Below are positions 1 to 7,831 of a stretch of DNA of 64,000 bases, piece after piece. The DNA comes from Mycolicibacterium anyangense. Its GTDB lineage: Bacteria > Actinomycetota > Actinomycetes > Mycobacteriales > Mycobacteriaceae. Numbering within the stretch: position 1 is the stretch's first letter; each line of letters opens with the position of its first letter. The notes beneath the pieces are model-generated. The model did not search any database. It saw nothing but the letters and a program-made list of their open reading frames with translations, and was not told where the DNA came from. A program made the translations under genes and the position numbers. The stretch covers positions 2,976,001-3,040,000 of the forward strand of contig NZ_AP022620.1 in assembly GCF_010731855.1 (NCBI RefSeq), read 5' to 3'.

Positions 1-1907
1 GAACAGTTGCTTTTCGACCGGGCGCGCTGAATGTTGTCACTGGAATCTCAGCCTCCGGAAAGAGTGCTCTACTTCATATCGTAGAGTTCTGCCTCGGCCG
101 GGATCACCCGACTATCCCTGCTGGAGTGGTAAGTGACTCTGTAGAGTGGTATTCAGTGCTCCTGCAACTCGATTCGACGCGCGCATTTGTAGCCCGTCCG
201 AGACTCCGTGCTGGCGCCGTCAGCACATCGAGGGCGATGCTCGAATTGGGTTCGGAATTGCAATCGATGGAGTTAGCGGACCTGGCCGAGAACACTGATA
301 CCGGAGCGCTACGCGAGCAGCTAGGCCGATTGATAGGAATTGATGAATATCGGCACGTGCCCGCTGCCGGGTCACTCCGGCATCCTCTAGAAGCCGGCCT
401 TGGACAGGCTGCCCTGCTCTGCTTCCAGGGGCAGGGTGAGATTGCAAACCCAAATTACTTGTTTCACAGACAGAATGAGGAGGGGGTCAGTCAGGCCCTT
501 AAAGACACTCTGCCGTACTTCCTGGGTGCGGTCGCCGCCGATCAGGCGGTTATCCGGGTCGAACTGGCGGATGCTAGACGTGACCTCCGTCGAGCCGAAG
601 AAGAGCTCGCGAATGCCCGTCGGTACTCAGAGTCCATCGACTCACAGGTGCAAGCTCTCCTAGACGAGGCTTACACCAGCGGCCTAGTTAACACTCGCGA
701 TGTCTCCACACGCGAAGAAGCCATTGACTTGCTCCGTTCAGCCGTCGATCAGTCGTTGAACAGCAGCGGTTCCGACGAGAACCTGTCCGACCGGCGCCGA
801 GATTTAGAAGTATCGCGACTACCTCTGCGGCAAGAATTGCGCGACATAGCTGATCAGCGCGCGATTCTCTTGGACCAGGTCGGCTCCGAACGAGGATACG
901 AGGATGCAGTCGAAGGTCAGATGTCACGCCTTCGAGCGGTTCGACTGGTCCCTACTGCAAGAACCCGATCAGCCCACTCCGATGAGTGCCCGATCTGTGG
1001 GAACGAACTTGCTGAACCAGATGCAACAGTCGAGCAACTGGGAGACGCGCTTGCACGGTTGGAGATCCAACTCGACGGCGTCCGATCAGCCCGCCCGCGG
1101 CGCGAAGTGGCTCTTCGCGAACTGAACCAGCGCGCAGACGCAGCGCGACAGCGGCTCCGGGCGATCGACGCGGCTCTCGTCGAGCTCGCGGCTGGTGACC
1201 GTCTCGCGCTGCAATTGAGAAGCTCAGCAGAGGAACAGGCATTCCGACGCGGCCGGATTGACGCCTTATTGACGAGGCTCCGTCCAGCGGGAGTGACCGT
1301 TAGCGAAAGGGAGATGGCCGTTCGCCGAGCTCAACGGATTGTCGACGATCTTGCAGCACAGTTGGACCCAGACTCCGAACGCGAAGAGCTCATATCCCGC
1401 CTAAACATTATCGGCTCGGATATGACGCAATGGGCCACCGATCTCGGCCTCGAACATGCGTCACGTCCGATACGCCTCGATCTGAATCGGCTAACTGTGG
1501 TGACGGACACTGAAGCTGGGCCCGTACCTCTCAGCCGCGTCGGCAGCGCTGAAAACTGGGTGGGTTATCACCTAATAGCCCACCTGGCCCTACATCGATA
1601 TTTCGTAGGACAATCCCGGCCTGTTCCACGATTTCTGATGCTCGATCAACCCACACAAGCTTATTACCCGTCTGACCGCGAACAGGAAGCGGGAAAGTTC
1701 GAGGCAGAGGACGATAGGCAGGCAGTACGTCGCTTGTTTCTCTTGATGCAGCAAGTCGTTTCGGACCTTGCGCCTAACTTCCAAGTTATTGTTTGTGATC
1801 ACGCGAACCTCGATGAGGACTGGTTCCAGGAAGCTGTGGGTGACAATAATTTCAGGGGCGTGCGGCTAATTCCCGACTCTTGGATCTCGGACAGCAGCGC
1901 CAACTAG
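1..1907 (+). CDS. DUF3732-type SMC/ABC ATPase, 5' end off the window
   Basis: The reading frame is open from the first base (codons begin at position 3), so the true start is upstream. The frame encodes a Walker A motif, GISASGKS, at about 42-65, upstream of the GTG at 126 that might be mistaken for a start. A long charged, coiled-coil-like middle holds one CPICG motif (about 990-1005) that resembles the Rad50 zinc hook. Near the C-terminus are an ABC-signature-like GSAENWVGYH segment and a Walker B variant MLDQPTQAYYP, where Gln follows Asp instead of Glu; this is typical of the DUF3732 family. Known family context: such ATPases are the large subunit of ABC three-component conflict systems, whose other parts usually lie next to them. 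Any upstream partner would be outside this window. The RES gene begins 10 bp downstream. The function in defence is inference. Confidence 0.8.
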   Translation, partial: TVAFRPGALNVVTGISASGKSALLHIVEFCLGRDHPTIPAGVVSDSVEWYSVLLQLDSTRAFVARPRLRAGAVSTSRAMLELGSELQSMELADLAENTDTGALREQLGRLIGIDEYRHVPAAGSLRHPLEAGLGQAALLCFQGQGEIANPNYLFHRQNEEGVSQALKDTLPYFLGAVAADQAVIRVELADARRDLRRAEEELANARRYSESIDSQVQALLDEAYTSGLVNTRDVSTREEAIDLLRSAVDQSLNSSGSDENLSDRRRDLEVSRLPLRQELRDIADQRAILLDQVGSERGYEDAVEGQMSRLRAVRLVPTARTRSAHSDECPICGNELAEPDATVEQLGDALARLEIQLDGVRSARPRREVALRELNQRADAARQRLRAIDAALVELAAGDRLALQLRSSAEEQAFRRGRIDALLTRLRPAGVTVSEREMAVRRAQRIVDDLAAQLDPDSEREELISRLNIIGSDMTQWATDLGLEHASRPIRLDLNRLTVVTDTEAGPVPLSRVGSAENWVGYHLIAHLALHRYFVGQSRPVPRFLMLDQPTQAYYPSDREQEAGKFEAEDDRQAVRRLFLLMQQVVSDLAPNFQVIVCDHANLDEDWFQEAVGDNNFRGVRLIPDSWISDSSAN

Positions 1908-1917
1908 TCTGGTCGCT

Positions 1918-3150
1918 ATGGGGTTCGCAGCGAGAGAAGGCGAGGCAGCACAGCTTCGCGGGTACTCACGATCCGCTAAATCTGTGTGCCCAGATCACCT
2001 CGACGACACAGTACTTAAGAAACGAGTCAACGAGTACGCGACTGAACCAACGTGCAGCTATTGCGATAAAACTGGCACAGACGATAACCCGATAGCGGCC
2101 ATATTTGACAACTTCATGGATTGCTTCATGGTTGGAGTCCACCATCGATTCGCACGCGCGAACGATGAGGCGGTGTCGTTCGAGGACGGCGAGTACATTG
2201 GCGCGACGACTTACGATTCATACGAGGTAGCAGAAGAAATATTCGGTATGGCGCTGAACGACTACATCGATGAAGCCGATGCTGAACTGCTCGACGACAT
2301 CCAGGCTGTAATGTGTAACGACGCATGGGTTCGCGGAGACTGGCAATCGCTGTCAGAGGACCAGCGGCTTTCTTATAACTGGGATGCATTCAAAGACCTG
2401 GTCAAATATCAGACGCGATTCCTATTCATCCGCTGGGCCAAGCGTCACCCGTACGATCCAGACGAGATGTCACCCTTAGAGTTCTTCGAGGCACTTGTAA
2501 GCCTGCTCGTGGGACTTCCGGAGGCGATTTCCTCTATCGATGGGCCAATGTATCGGGGGAGAATGTTCCCGAGCGAACCCGATATTAACGAGCATTCGGC
2601 CGCCACGCTTGGACCAGCCCCGGCGGTGCTCTCAAGGGCGAATAGAATGAGCCCCGCGGGTATTTCCATGTTCTACGGATCGAGCGACGCCGAGACGGCG
2701 ATAGCGGAGATTGGCGCACACAGCACAGACTCCTGGGCTGTAGTCGGCGAGTTCCGAGCAGCCCGAGAACTCCGAGTCGTCGATCTATCAAACCTTCCCG
2801 ACCTCCCAAGTATCTTCGAACCGGGAGAAGATGCTCGGACGCGCTACGACCGCATCGCATTCTTACGCAGCTTCGTCGACGATCTCACATTGCCCGTTGT
2901 GCTCGACGGGCGCGAGCATATCGATTACGTCCCCACGCAGATCTTCACCGAGTACCTACGTTACGCATTTCCTGCGCGAATCGACGGTCTGGTGTTCCCC
3001 AGCGCCCAGAGTACCGGCAGGAACTTCGTGATCTTTTATGGCCCGGAGTTCTGTTCGGCACCAGACAAAGTAGGGCAAGATACGCGACTTATCCTAGATC
3101 CCAGAACTATCCAAAAGCACCGTGTTACAACGGTGATCAAGGGCAGCTGA
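1918..3150 (+). CDS. HEPN/RES N-terminal domain plus RES domain protein (predicted NAD+-degrading toxin)
   Basis: The protein has 410 residues. The N-terminal half (about 20-190) carries a CPDHL...CSYC pair and acidic helices that look like the HEPN-associated domain preceding some RES proteins. The C-terminal half (about 205-395) is a RES domain: Arg213 in MYRGRMF, Tyr253 in FYGSSD, Glu259/Glu264 in AETAIAEIG, and Ser362/Ser365 in FPSAQSTG sit in the order of the conserved RES Arg, Tyr, Glu and Ser. RES toxins such as MbcT and ParT attack NAD+; that activity here is inferred from family. No Xre/MbcA-like antitoxin gene is seen beside it, so it may not be a classical toxin-antitoxin pair. It starts 10 bp after the DUF3732 ATPase stop, probably one transcript, without a clear Shine-Dalgarno. 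GC is lower than in the core region. Confidence 0.75.
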   Translation: MGFAAREGEAAQLRGYSRSAKSVCPDHLDDTVLKKRVNEYATEPTCSYCDKTGTDDNPIAAIFDNFMDCFMVGVHHRFARANDEAVSFEDGEYIGATTYDSYEVAEEIFGMALNDYIDEADAELLDDIQAVMCNDAWVRGDWQSLSEDQRLSYNWDAFKDLVKYQTRFLFIRWAKRHPYDPDEMSPLEFFEALVSLLVGLPEAISSIDGPMYRGRMFPSEPDINEHSAATLGPAPAVLSRANRMSPAGISMFYGSSDAETAIAEIGAHSTDSWAVVGEFRAARELRVVDLSNLPDLPSIFEPGEDARTRYDRIAFLRSFVDDLTLPVVLDGREHIDYVPTQIFTEYLRYAFPARIDGLVFPSAQSTGRNFVIFYGPEFCSAPDKVGQDTRLILDPRTIQKHRVTTVIKGS

Positions 3151-3268
3151 CCGCAGAAGTTCTTCGGAGCGGTATCGGACGCGGTAGCGATCGAACCACC
3201 CGAGTCCAGCACCAGGCTCACGCAGTCGGCGAGGGCGACCAACGACTTGGGGTGTGCCTCTTGCCTGT

Positions 3269-3305
3269 GGCCCTCATAGCCCAATTGGCAGAGGCAGCGG
3301 ACTTG
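3269..3305 (+). pseudogene. tRNA-Thr-like 5'-half fragment (copy 1)
   Basis: This stretch matches, in inverted orientation and with one mismatch, the 5' half of the tRNA-like sequence at 5182-5218. It covers an acceptor 5' strand, a D-arm (GCCCAATTGGCAGAGGC) and the 5' side of an anticodon arm (GCGGACTTG). After CTTG the sequence diverges, and no TCCGC follows to close the anticodon stem, so it cannot be a functional tRNA. Confidence 0.7.
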
Positions 3306-3326
3306 CCAGGCCGTGCGTCTGTCGGC

Positions 3327-4532
3327 TCACGATAAGTCGCCACCCTGAACCTGTGACTGGAGGTCCGACGTTTCGCCGCCGAGGCTTTCTTCAAACCAAC
3401 GCATTAGCGCCCCTCGCACGATGTGCTCGAAAACCCAAAGATACATGGGCAATTCGCTACTCGGCCACGCTCCACCGCTTGCAAAGTAAGCTATCCCGAA
3501 CGGCTTTTCACACGGACGGTTTGAGGTCTCCAACACCATCGGCGGCAGGTTCATAACGCTTGGAAATGGCTCACCACCGTGTAAGCGCCTAGAGCGGTAG
3601 CTGTACACGAGCTGCAGGTGTGCCTTGAGCTCGGCCCACTCCAGTTGGAAATGTTCTTCGCAGCGGTTCTCGGGCGGTCCTGGGTCGAACGTCGTCATGA
3701 AGTTCACGAACCTGCTGGTGCTGCCAATGAGTTTGGCGAGCTGGATCGCGATTCCCTCCAATAGGTCCGGTTGTCCAGCGAGCAGTTTCCCAATCTTTGG
3801 ATAGATACGGCGTAGCGACTCAACAGGATCGGATTCTTGGCCCCGCCAGTAGGTGGCGGCTACCTCCGCGGCAGAAACCAACTGCAGCCAGGCGAGTTCC
3901 GGGTCGGTGTCAGCTACCCACAGCGCGAGTTGGTACTGGCGTGCGGCACGTGTCAGTACGATCGACTCCTCAGCGCTCAGTCGGGGCAGCCGCCGAATCG
4001 GCTCGTCGATAGTGGCAAGAAGTCGCTGTGTCCTTGCTTTGTCGGGAAGTACCGGGCGCCTTGATGGCTGCCAGGCGGGCCTAACGTGATCCCATCCAAT
4101 TGGCCGTCCGGCTGGGTCCTCGCCATTCTTGAACTCCCGGGTGAGGCCACCCGACCAGACTCGCACGCCGAGGAATAGCGACAACACAGCTGCGAACTCG
4201 CCGTCGAGTGTCAAACCCAGCCAATCATCCGTTTCTGATTGAGCCGGTGTCGGGCGGTTGAAGTCCTGTGGCGGAAGATGCAGCGAGTGGCGAAGCACCA
4301 ACGCCTCGCCAATATCGCCCTCACGCATGGAAATCACATTGATGATTTTGTTTGGGCCCACGTCCTCGATCATCAAGCTGCCGGTGAAGTTTGCATCCGA
4401 ATAGAGCATCGCTTCCGCAGCATGGACAAACGCATCTGGCGGCATCTCCACGCCAGCCTCCCAGCCTTTCCAATTCTGCCACCATAGGGCGCCCGACGAT
4501 TCATTCTGATGGTCAGCAGATACGCCACTCAT
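3327..4532 (-). CDS. HEPN-motif protein, possible ApeA-like RNase
   Basis: The 401-residue protein has no family I can name with certainty. Residues about 195-385 are helical and contain YSYRSRRLHGG, in which Arg313 and His318 form the R-x4-H spacing of catalytic HEPN ribonucleases. A preceding helix WLQLVSAAEVAA (about 215-226) fits the conserved acidic helix of ApeA-like HEPN domains. The N-terminal 190 residues are unassigned. The gene lies opposite to and convergent with the RES gene, and is bracketed by the inverted tRNA-like fragments, which supports acquisition as an accessory module. HEPN RNases act in abortive phage defence in other bacteria; that role here is inference. GC is below that of core genes to the right. 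Confidence 0.55.
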   Translation of the reverse strand: MSGVSADHQNESSGALWWQNWKGWEAGVEMPPDAFVHAAEAMLYSDANFTGSLMIEDVGPNKIINVISMREGDIGEALVLRHSLHLPPQDFNRPTPAQSETDDWLGLTLDGEFAAVLSLFLGVRVWSGGLTREFKNGEDPAGRPIGWDHVRPAWQPSRRPVLPDKARTQRLLATIDEPIRRLPRLSAEESIVLTRAARQYQLALWVADTDPELAWLQLVSAAEVAATYWRGQESDPVESLRRIYPKIGKLLAGQPDLLEGIAIQLAKLIGSTSRFVNFMTTFDPGPPENRCEEHFQLEWAELKAHLQLVYSYRSRRLHGGEPFPSVMNLPPMVLETSNRPCEKPFGIAYFASGGAWPSSELPMYLWVFEHIVRGALMRWFEESLGGETSDLQSQVQGGDLS

Positions 4533-5171
4533 GGCCGTCAGCTTGCCAGGCTGCCAGTAGCAGGGTGTAGAGAAGTCAAGTCGCGTGTCTCCGACGGTGC
4601 CACCATAAGAGATACAGGCTTACGCGTACAGAATCTTCGCGGCCACGTGCCAGTACCCGAACCTGTGAGTGTGGGCTGCTGCAAGCTGACCCGCGCGCCG
4701 ATTCGAATCCCACTACGTAACTTGGTCGTTGTAGGGGCGGGTTCTCGACGCCGGTCGGGTGCCAATGGGCTTTCGTAACTGAGTACAGATGTCGGCATTG
4801 GGGCCCTGATTCGCTGGCGATTAGAGCGGGGACTAACGGCAAGTTCATGCGGAGACTGCTGAGCAAGGCGGCGGGCGAGGTGCCGCCCGACCGTCACCAG
4901 TGCCTGCTCGGCAGCGAATTCGGCCCGATGCCGCTGAGCCGCGCCCGGCGTGAACCAGAGTCCTATACGTGCCGGTCGCGTTGACCGGAGACCACAGCTG
5001 CGAGCCTCTCTAGGCGTCGCATCACGCTACACGTCCGTTCTGTACCGCAGTCCATACCGCAGTGCTATCAAGACCATCATGCGCCGACCACCGTTCAGGT
5101 CCACATATGTCCAGCTAGTGCCTAGATTTCCGGATCGAACAAACGACTCTCAATCCGACCAACGCAAAACT
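4533..5171. other. Intergenic island DNA without a convincing gene
   Basis: About 640 bp between the HEPN gene start and the second tRNA-like fragment. Open frames of 60-119 codons occur on both strands, but none has a ribosome binding site or a recognisable domain. A T-loop-like string, GATTCGAATCCC, occurs near 4700 but has no pairing stem. The region is best read as promoter plus degraded insertion-site DNA. Confidence 0.5.
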
Positions 5172-5218
5172 GTGCGGATTACAAGTCCGCTGCCTCTGCC
5201 AATTGGGCTATGGGGGCC
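5172..5218 (-). pseudogene. tRNA-Thr(TGT)-like 5'-half fragment (copy 2)
   Basis: On the minus strand this reads as acceptor 5' strand GGCCCCCA, a D-arm and a complete anticodon arm GCGGA-CTTGTAA-TCCGC (5174-5190) with anticodon TGT for Thr. No complementary acceptor strand (TGGGGGCC) occurs within 100 bases downstream, and the sequence beyond has only a loose TTCGATC loop, so the 3' half looks lost or replaced. It is the longer partner of the fragment at 3269-3305 and marks the junction to core DNA, 86 bp before ridA. Confidence 0.65.
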
Positions 5219-5304
5219 GCAGGCAAAAGGGTATTCGATGCCCGGACGACACCGTCACAGACGCCGGTAGCGTGGACTGATCACCCGCCCCATCGAGGAG
5301 CACC

Positions 5305-5715
5305 ATGCCCGTCACACTGATCGATCCCGATGGGCTTCCCCAGCCTGGTCTCTACCAACAGGTGGCGGTGGCCAGCGGGACGCGCCTGGTGTTCATCGCC
5401 GGCCAGGTGGCGCGCACCGCGGACGGCGCCGCCGTGGGCGACGGCGATCTGGCGGCCCAGGTCGAGCAGTGTTACCTCAACCTCGGCACCGCATTGACCG
5501 CCGCCGGCGCCACGTTCGACGATGTCGCGAAACTGACTGTCTACCTTGTTGATTGGACTCCGGACAAGATGGAACCGTTCATGCAAGGCGCCACAAGGGC
5601 TTTCGAAGCCATGGGCATCCCCGCCCCGACTCCACCGCTGACCGGTATCGGCGTCGCCGCCTTGGCGGAACCCGATCTCCTGGTGGAGATCGAGGCCACC
5701 GCCGTCATCGCCTGA
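5305..5715 (+). CDS. RidA/YjgF family protein (enamine/imine deaminase-like)
   Basis: The 136-residue protein is one RidA-type domain: FIAGQVARTADG near the N-terminus, a central FDDVAKLTVYLVDWTPD, and a C-terminal segment with PPLTGIGVAALAEPDLLVEIEA. RidA proteins form trimers and hydrolyse reactive 2-aminoacrylate-type enamines made by PLP enzymes in the cytosol; more distant YjgF members have other roles. Length is normal. Start ATG 5305 has GAGGAG six bases upstream. It is the first core-type gene to the right of the island and stands alone, convergent with the lipoprotein gene. Family assignment is strong; substrate is unknown. Confidence 0.85.
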   Translation: MPVTLIDPDGLPQPGLYQQVAVASGTRLVFIAGQVARTADGAAVGDGDLAAQVEQCYLNLGTALTAAGATFDDVAKLTVYLVDWTPDKMEPFMQGATRAFEAMGIPAPTPPLTGIGVAALAEPDLLVEIEATAVIA

Positions 5716-5793
5716 TCGACCAGTAGTCGCTCAGAGGCGGGCACACATCCTCAGCCCCAGCCCGCCGGCCCAGCCCAACCACCCGAAAACCGA

Positions 5794-6189
5794 TTAGTTG
5801 TTGCTGTTCGGGCAGGACAGCGTCAGGAACACCGTGGTGCTGGGCGGCGGGTTGGCACCCTTGTATCCGTCCACCGAGGTGATCCGGCATGCCGACAGCA
5901 CGCTGTTGCCCGAGTAGTTGCCACCGTTGTTGATCTGCACCAGATAGCCCTGGCTCTGCAGCGCCAACATGGCGTCGGCGGCATTCTGGTTCTGGTTGAA
6001 CGCCTTCGGCGGCATGTTGATGACGCCCTTCTCGGTGGGCGACACCGCCGGCGCCGAGCTGCTCGTCGACGACGGAGCCGGTTCCTTGTCCTTGTTCGAA
6101 GAGCACCCCACCGCAGCGCCACCGACGGCGACCAACGTCGCACCTCCTGCGACGACGGTGATCAATCGGGTCCAACCGGTGCCACTCAT
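5794..6189 (-). CDS. Small secreted lipoprotein, possible PASTA-like fold
   Basis: The 131-residue precursor has an N-terminal hydrophobic segment (about 8-28) ending in a lipobox with Cys29 (AAVGCSS), then a Ser/Thr/Pro-rich linker, then a compact domain of about 70 residues. That domain starts VINMPPKAFNQNQNAADAM and ends in TVFLTLSCP, with two Cys that could pair. The pattern of a helix followed by a GYxVQI strand is reminiscent of a PASTA domain, but I cannot confirm this. It would be anchored to the outer face of the plasma membrane. No name is recognised. It is followed by ridA tail to tail, and preceded by a strong hairpin terminator for dctA, so it is transcribed alone. Confidence 0.6.
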   Translation of the reverse strand: MSGTGWTRLITVVAGGATLVAVGGAAVGCSSNKDKEPAPSSTSSSAPAVSPTEKGVINMPPKAFNQNQNAADAMLALQSQGYLVQINNGGNYSGNSVLSACRITSVDGYKGANPPPSTTVFLTLSCPNSNN

Positions 6190-6298
6190 CTCGTCCCCTC
6201 ATTCTGCTCACGCCACTCGGCGTGATGCTGCGAAAACGTTAACCACAGCCGACCGTCCGGTATTTCGTAATCGCCATCTGTTCACCTGCGCCACACAG

Positions 6299-6335
6299 CA
6301 CGACACCCCGGGGATGAGCGTCCCGGGGTGTCGTG
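6299..6335 (-). terminator. Hairpin terminator downstream of dctA
   Basis: Perfect 14-bp stem (6299-6312 with 6322-6335) with a 9-base loop, 11 bp beyond the dctA stop. There is no T-run on the minus strand, as is common for mycobacterial I-shaped terminators. Confidence 0.75.
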
Positions 6336-6345
6336 AGCCAGCGAT

Positions 6346-7725
6346 CTAGGCGGCCACCGCCTCCTTCTGCGCCACCGCAGCACCATCGTCGGAATCATCG
6401 AGCATGGTCAGCTCGTCGAACGGATCACGGCCCGCCAGCACCTCGTTCACCTTGTTCATGTCCACCGTCTTGGTCCACGACCCGACCAACAGGGTGGCCA
6501 CCGCATTACCGGAGAAGTTGGTCACCGCACGCGCCTCGGACATGAACCGGTCGATCCCGACGATCAGGCCAACCCCGTCGAGCAACTCCGGGCGGTGCGC
6601 CTGCAGGCCGCCGGCCAGCGTGGCCAGCCCGGCACCGCTGACGCCGGCCGCACCCTTGGACGCCACGATCATGAACACCAGCAGGCTGATCTGCTGCCCG
6701 ATCGACAGCGGGTCGCCCAGCGCGTCGGCGATGAACAGCGAGGCCATGGTCAGGTAGATCGCGGTGCCGTCGAGGTTGAACGAATACCCGGTCGGCACAA
6801 CCACTCCCACGGTGCTCTGCTGCACGCCCAGGTGCTCCATCTTGGCGATCAGCCGCGGCAGCGCGGACTCCGAGGACGATGTCGCGAAGATCAGCAGGTA
6901 CTCGCGGGCCAGGTAGCGCACCAGCTTGAAGATCGACACCCCGGACACCGTGCGCAGCAGCGCACCGAGCACACCGAAGACGAACACCACACAGGTCAGG
7001 TAGAACCCGAACATCAGCGTCAGCAGGTTGGTCACCGCGCTCCAGCCGGTCTGGCCCACCACGTTGGCGATCGCACCGAAGGCACCGATCGGAGCCAGCC
7101 ACAACACCATCGCCAGGATCTTGAACACCAGCCGCTGCACATGCTCCACCCCGCGCAGGATCGGCTCACCCTTGGCTCCCATGGCCTGCAACGCGAACCC
7201 GACCAGCAGCGCCACGAACAACGCCTGCAGCACATTGCCTTCGGTCAGCGAGGAGAACAGGGACGTCGGGATGATGTGCTGGATGAAGTCCATCAGGCCA
7301 CCGGACTCGTGGGCCTTCTCGGCCAGCTGCGCGCCCTTGGCCGCCGCGGACTCCGAGAGCTTCAGGCTGCCACCGGGGTGCAGCAGATTGCCGACCACCA
7401 GTCCGATCGCCAGCGCAATGGTGGACATCGCCATGAAGTAGAGGAAGGCCAGCCCGCCGACCTTGCCGACCGTGGCGGCCTTGCGCACCGAGCCGATGCC
7501 CAGCACGATCGTGCAGAAGATCACCGGTGTGATCATCATCTTGATCAGGCTGACGAACATGGTGCCCAGCACGCCGACGTTCTTGCCGAACTCCGGGGCG
7601 ACCAGGCCGACGATCACGCCACCGATCACGGCGACGATGACGGCCAGGTACAGCCAATGGGTACGGTCAAGGCGCTTCTTGGGCGCCGGCTTGTCGCCGC
7701 TGGGGCGATCCAAAACCGTCGTCAT
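6346..7725 (-). CDS. dctA: C4-dicarboxylate/cation symporter DctA
   Basis: The 459-residue membrane protein belongs to the dicarboxylate/amino acid:cation symporter family (DAACS). Visible hallmarks are many hydrophobic segments, the re-entrant loop ATSSSESALPRLI (about residues 280-292), the GYSFNLDGTAIYLTM segment (about 315-329) and SKGAAGVSGAG (about 359-369). It is predicted to take up succinate, fumarate and malate with protons or sodium. Start ATG 7725 has GGAAGG upstream. The gene is divergent from a CitA/DctS-type sensor kinase and its response regulator, which strongly supports C4-dicarboxylate as substrate over glutamate. The 106-bp gap carries a CRP-type site. A hairpin terminator follows. 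Confidence 0.88.
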   Translation of the reverse strand: MTTVLDRPSGDKPAPKKRLDRTHWLYLAVIVAVIGGVIVGLVAPEFGKNVGVLGTMFVSLIKMMITPVIFCTIVLGIGSVRKAATVGKVGGLAFLYFMAMSTIALAIGLVVGNLLHPGGSLKLSESAAAKGAQLAEKAHESGGLMDFIQHIIPTSLFSSLTEGNVLQALFVALLVGFALQAMGAKGEPILRGVEHVQRLVFKILAMVLWLAPIGAFGAIANVVGQTGWSAVTNLLTLMFGFYLTCVVFVFGVLGALLRTVSGVSIFKLVRYLAREYLLIFATSSSESALPRLIAKMEHLGVQQSTVGVVVPTGYSFNLDGTAIYLTMASLFIADALGDPLSIGQQISLLVFMIVASKGAAGVSGAGLATLAGGLQAHRPELLDGVGLIVGIDRFMSEARAVTNFSGNAVATLLVGSWTKTVDMNKVNEVLAGRDPFDELTMLDDSDDGAAVAQKEAVAA

Positions 7726-7780
7726 AGTCGGTTTCCTTCCAGTTCACGATCCGGTGGTCTGTAAGGATGGTCACAACTCG

Positions 7781-7796
7781 CGTGAGGCAGGTCACG
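7781..7796. promoter_or_regulatory. CRP-type operator between dctA and the sensor kinase gene
   Basis: Perfect CGTGA-N6-TCACG palindrome, matching the known mycobacterial CRP (Rv3676-type) consensus. It is 56 bp from the dctA start and 36 bp from the kinase start. A GGTCAC direct repeat at 7769 and 7790 (21-bp period) overlaps it and might serve the response regulator. Confidence 0.65.
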
Positions 7797-7831
7797 CTTT
7801 AGTTCATTAAGTACAGCGGCGGAGGTGTGCA

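Noticed and set aside
3335..4680. Short similarity of GAACCTGTGA at about 3347 and 4657 as attachment-site repeats
   Set aside because: Only about ten matching bases with different flanks; too short to support an att pair.
4690..4720. tRNA T-loop-like string GATTCGAATCCC
   Set aside because: The flanking bases do not form a 5-bp T-stem and no acceptor end follows.
4538..4897. 119-codon open frame on the minus strand in the island gap
   Set aside because: Arg/Pro/Ser-rich composition without domain, no ribosome site, and a competing frame of similar length on the same strand.
5100..5218. A complete functional tRNA-Thr on the minus strand
   Set aside because: The anticodon arm is good, but no 3' acceptor strand complementary to GGCCCCC occurs downstream and the T-arm does not pair.
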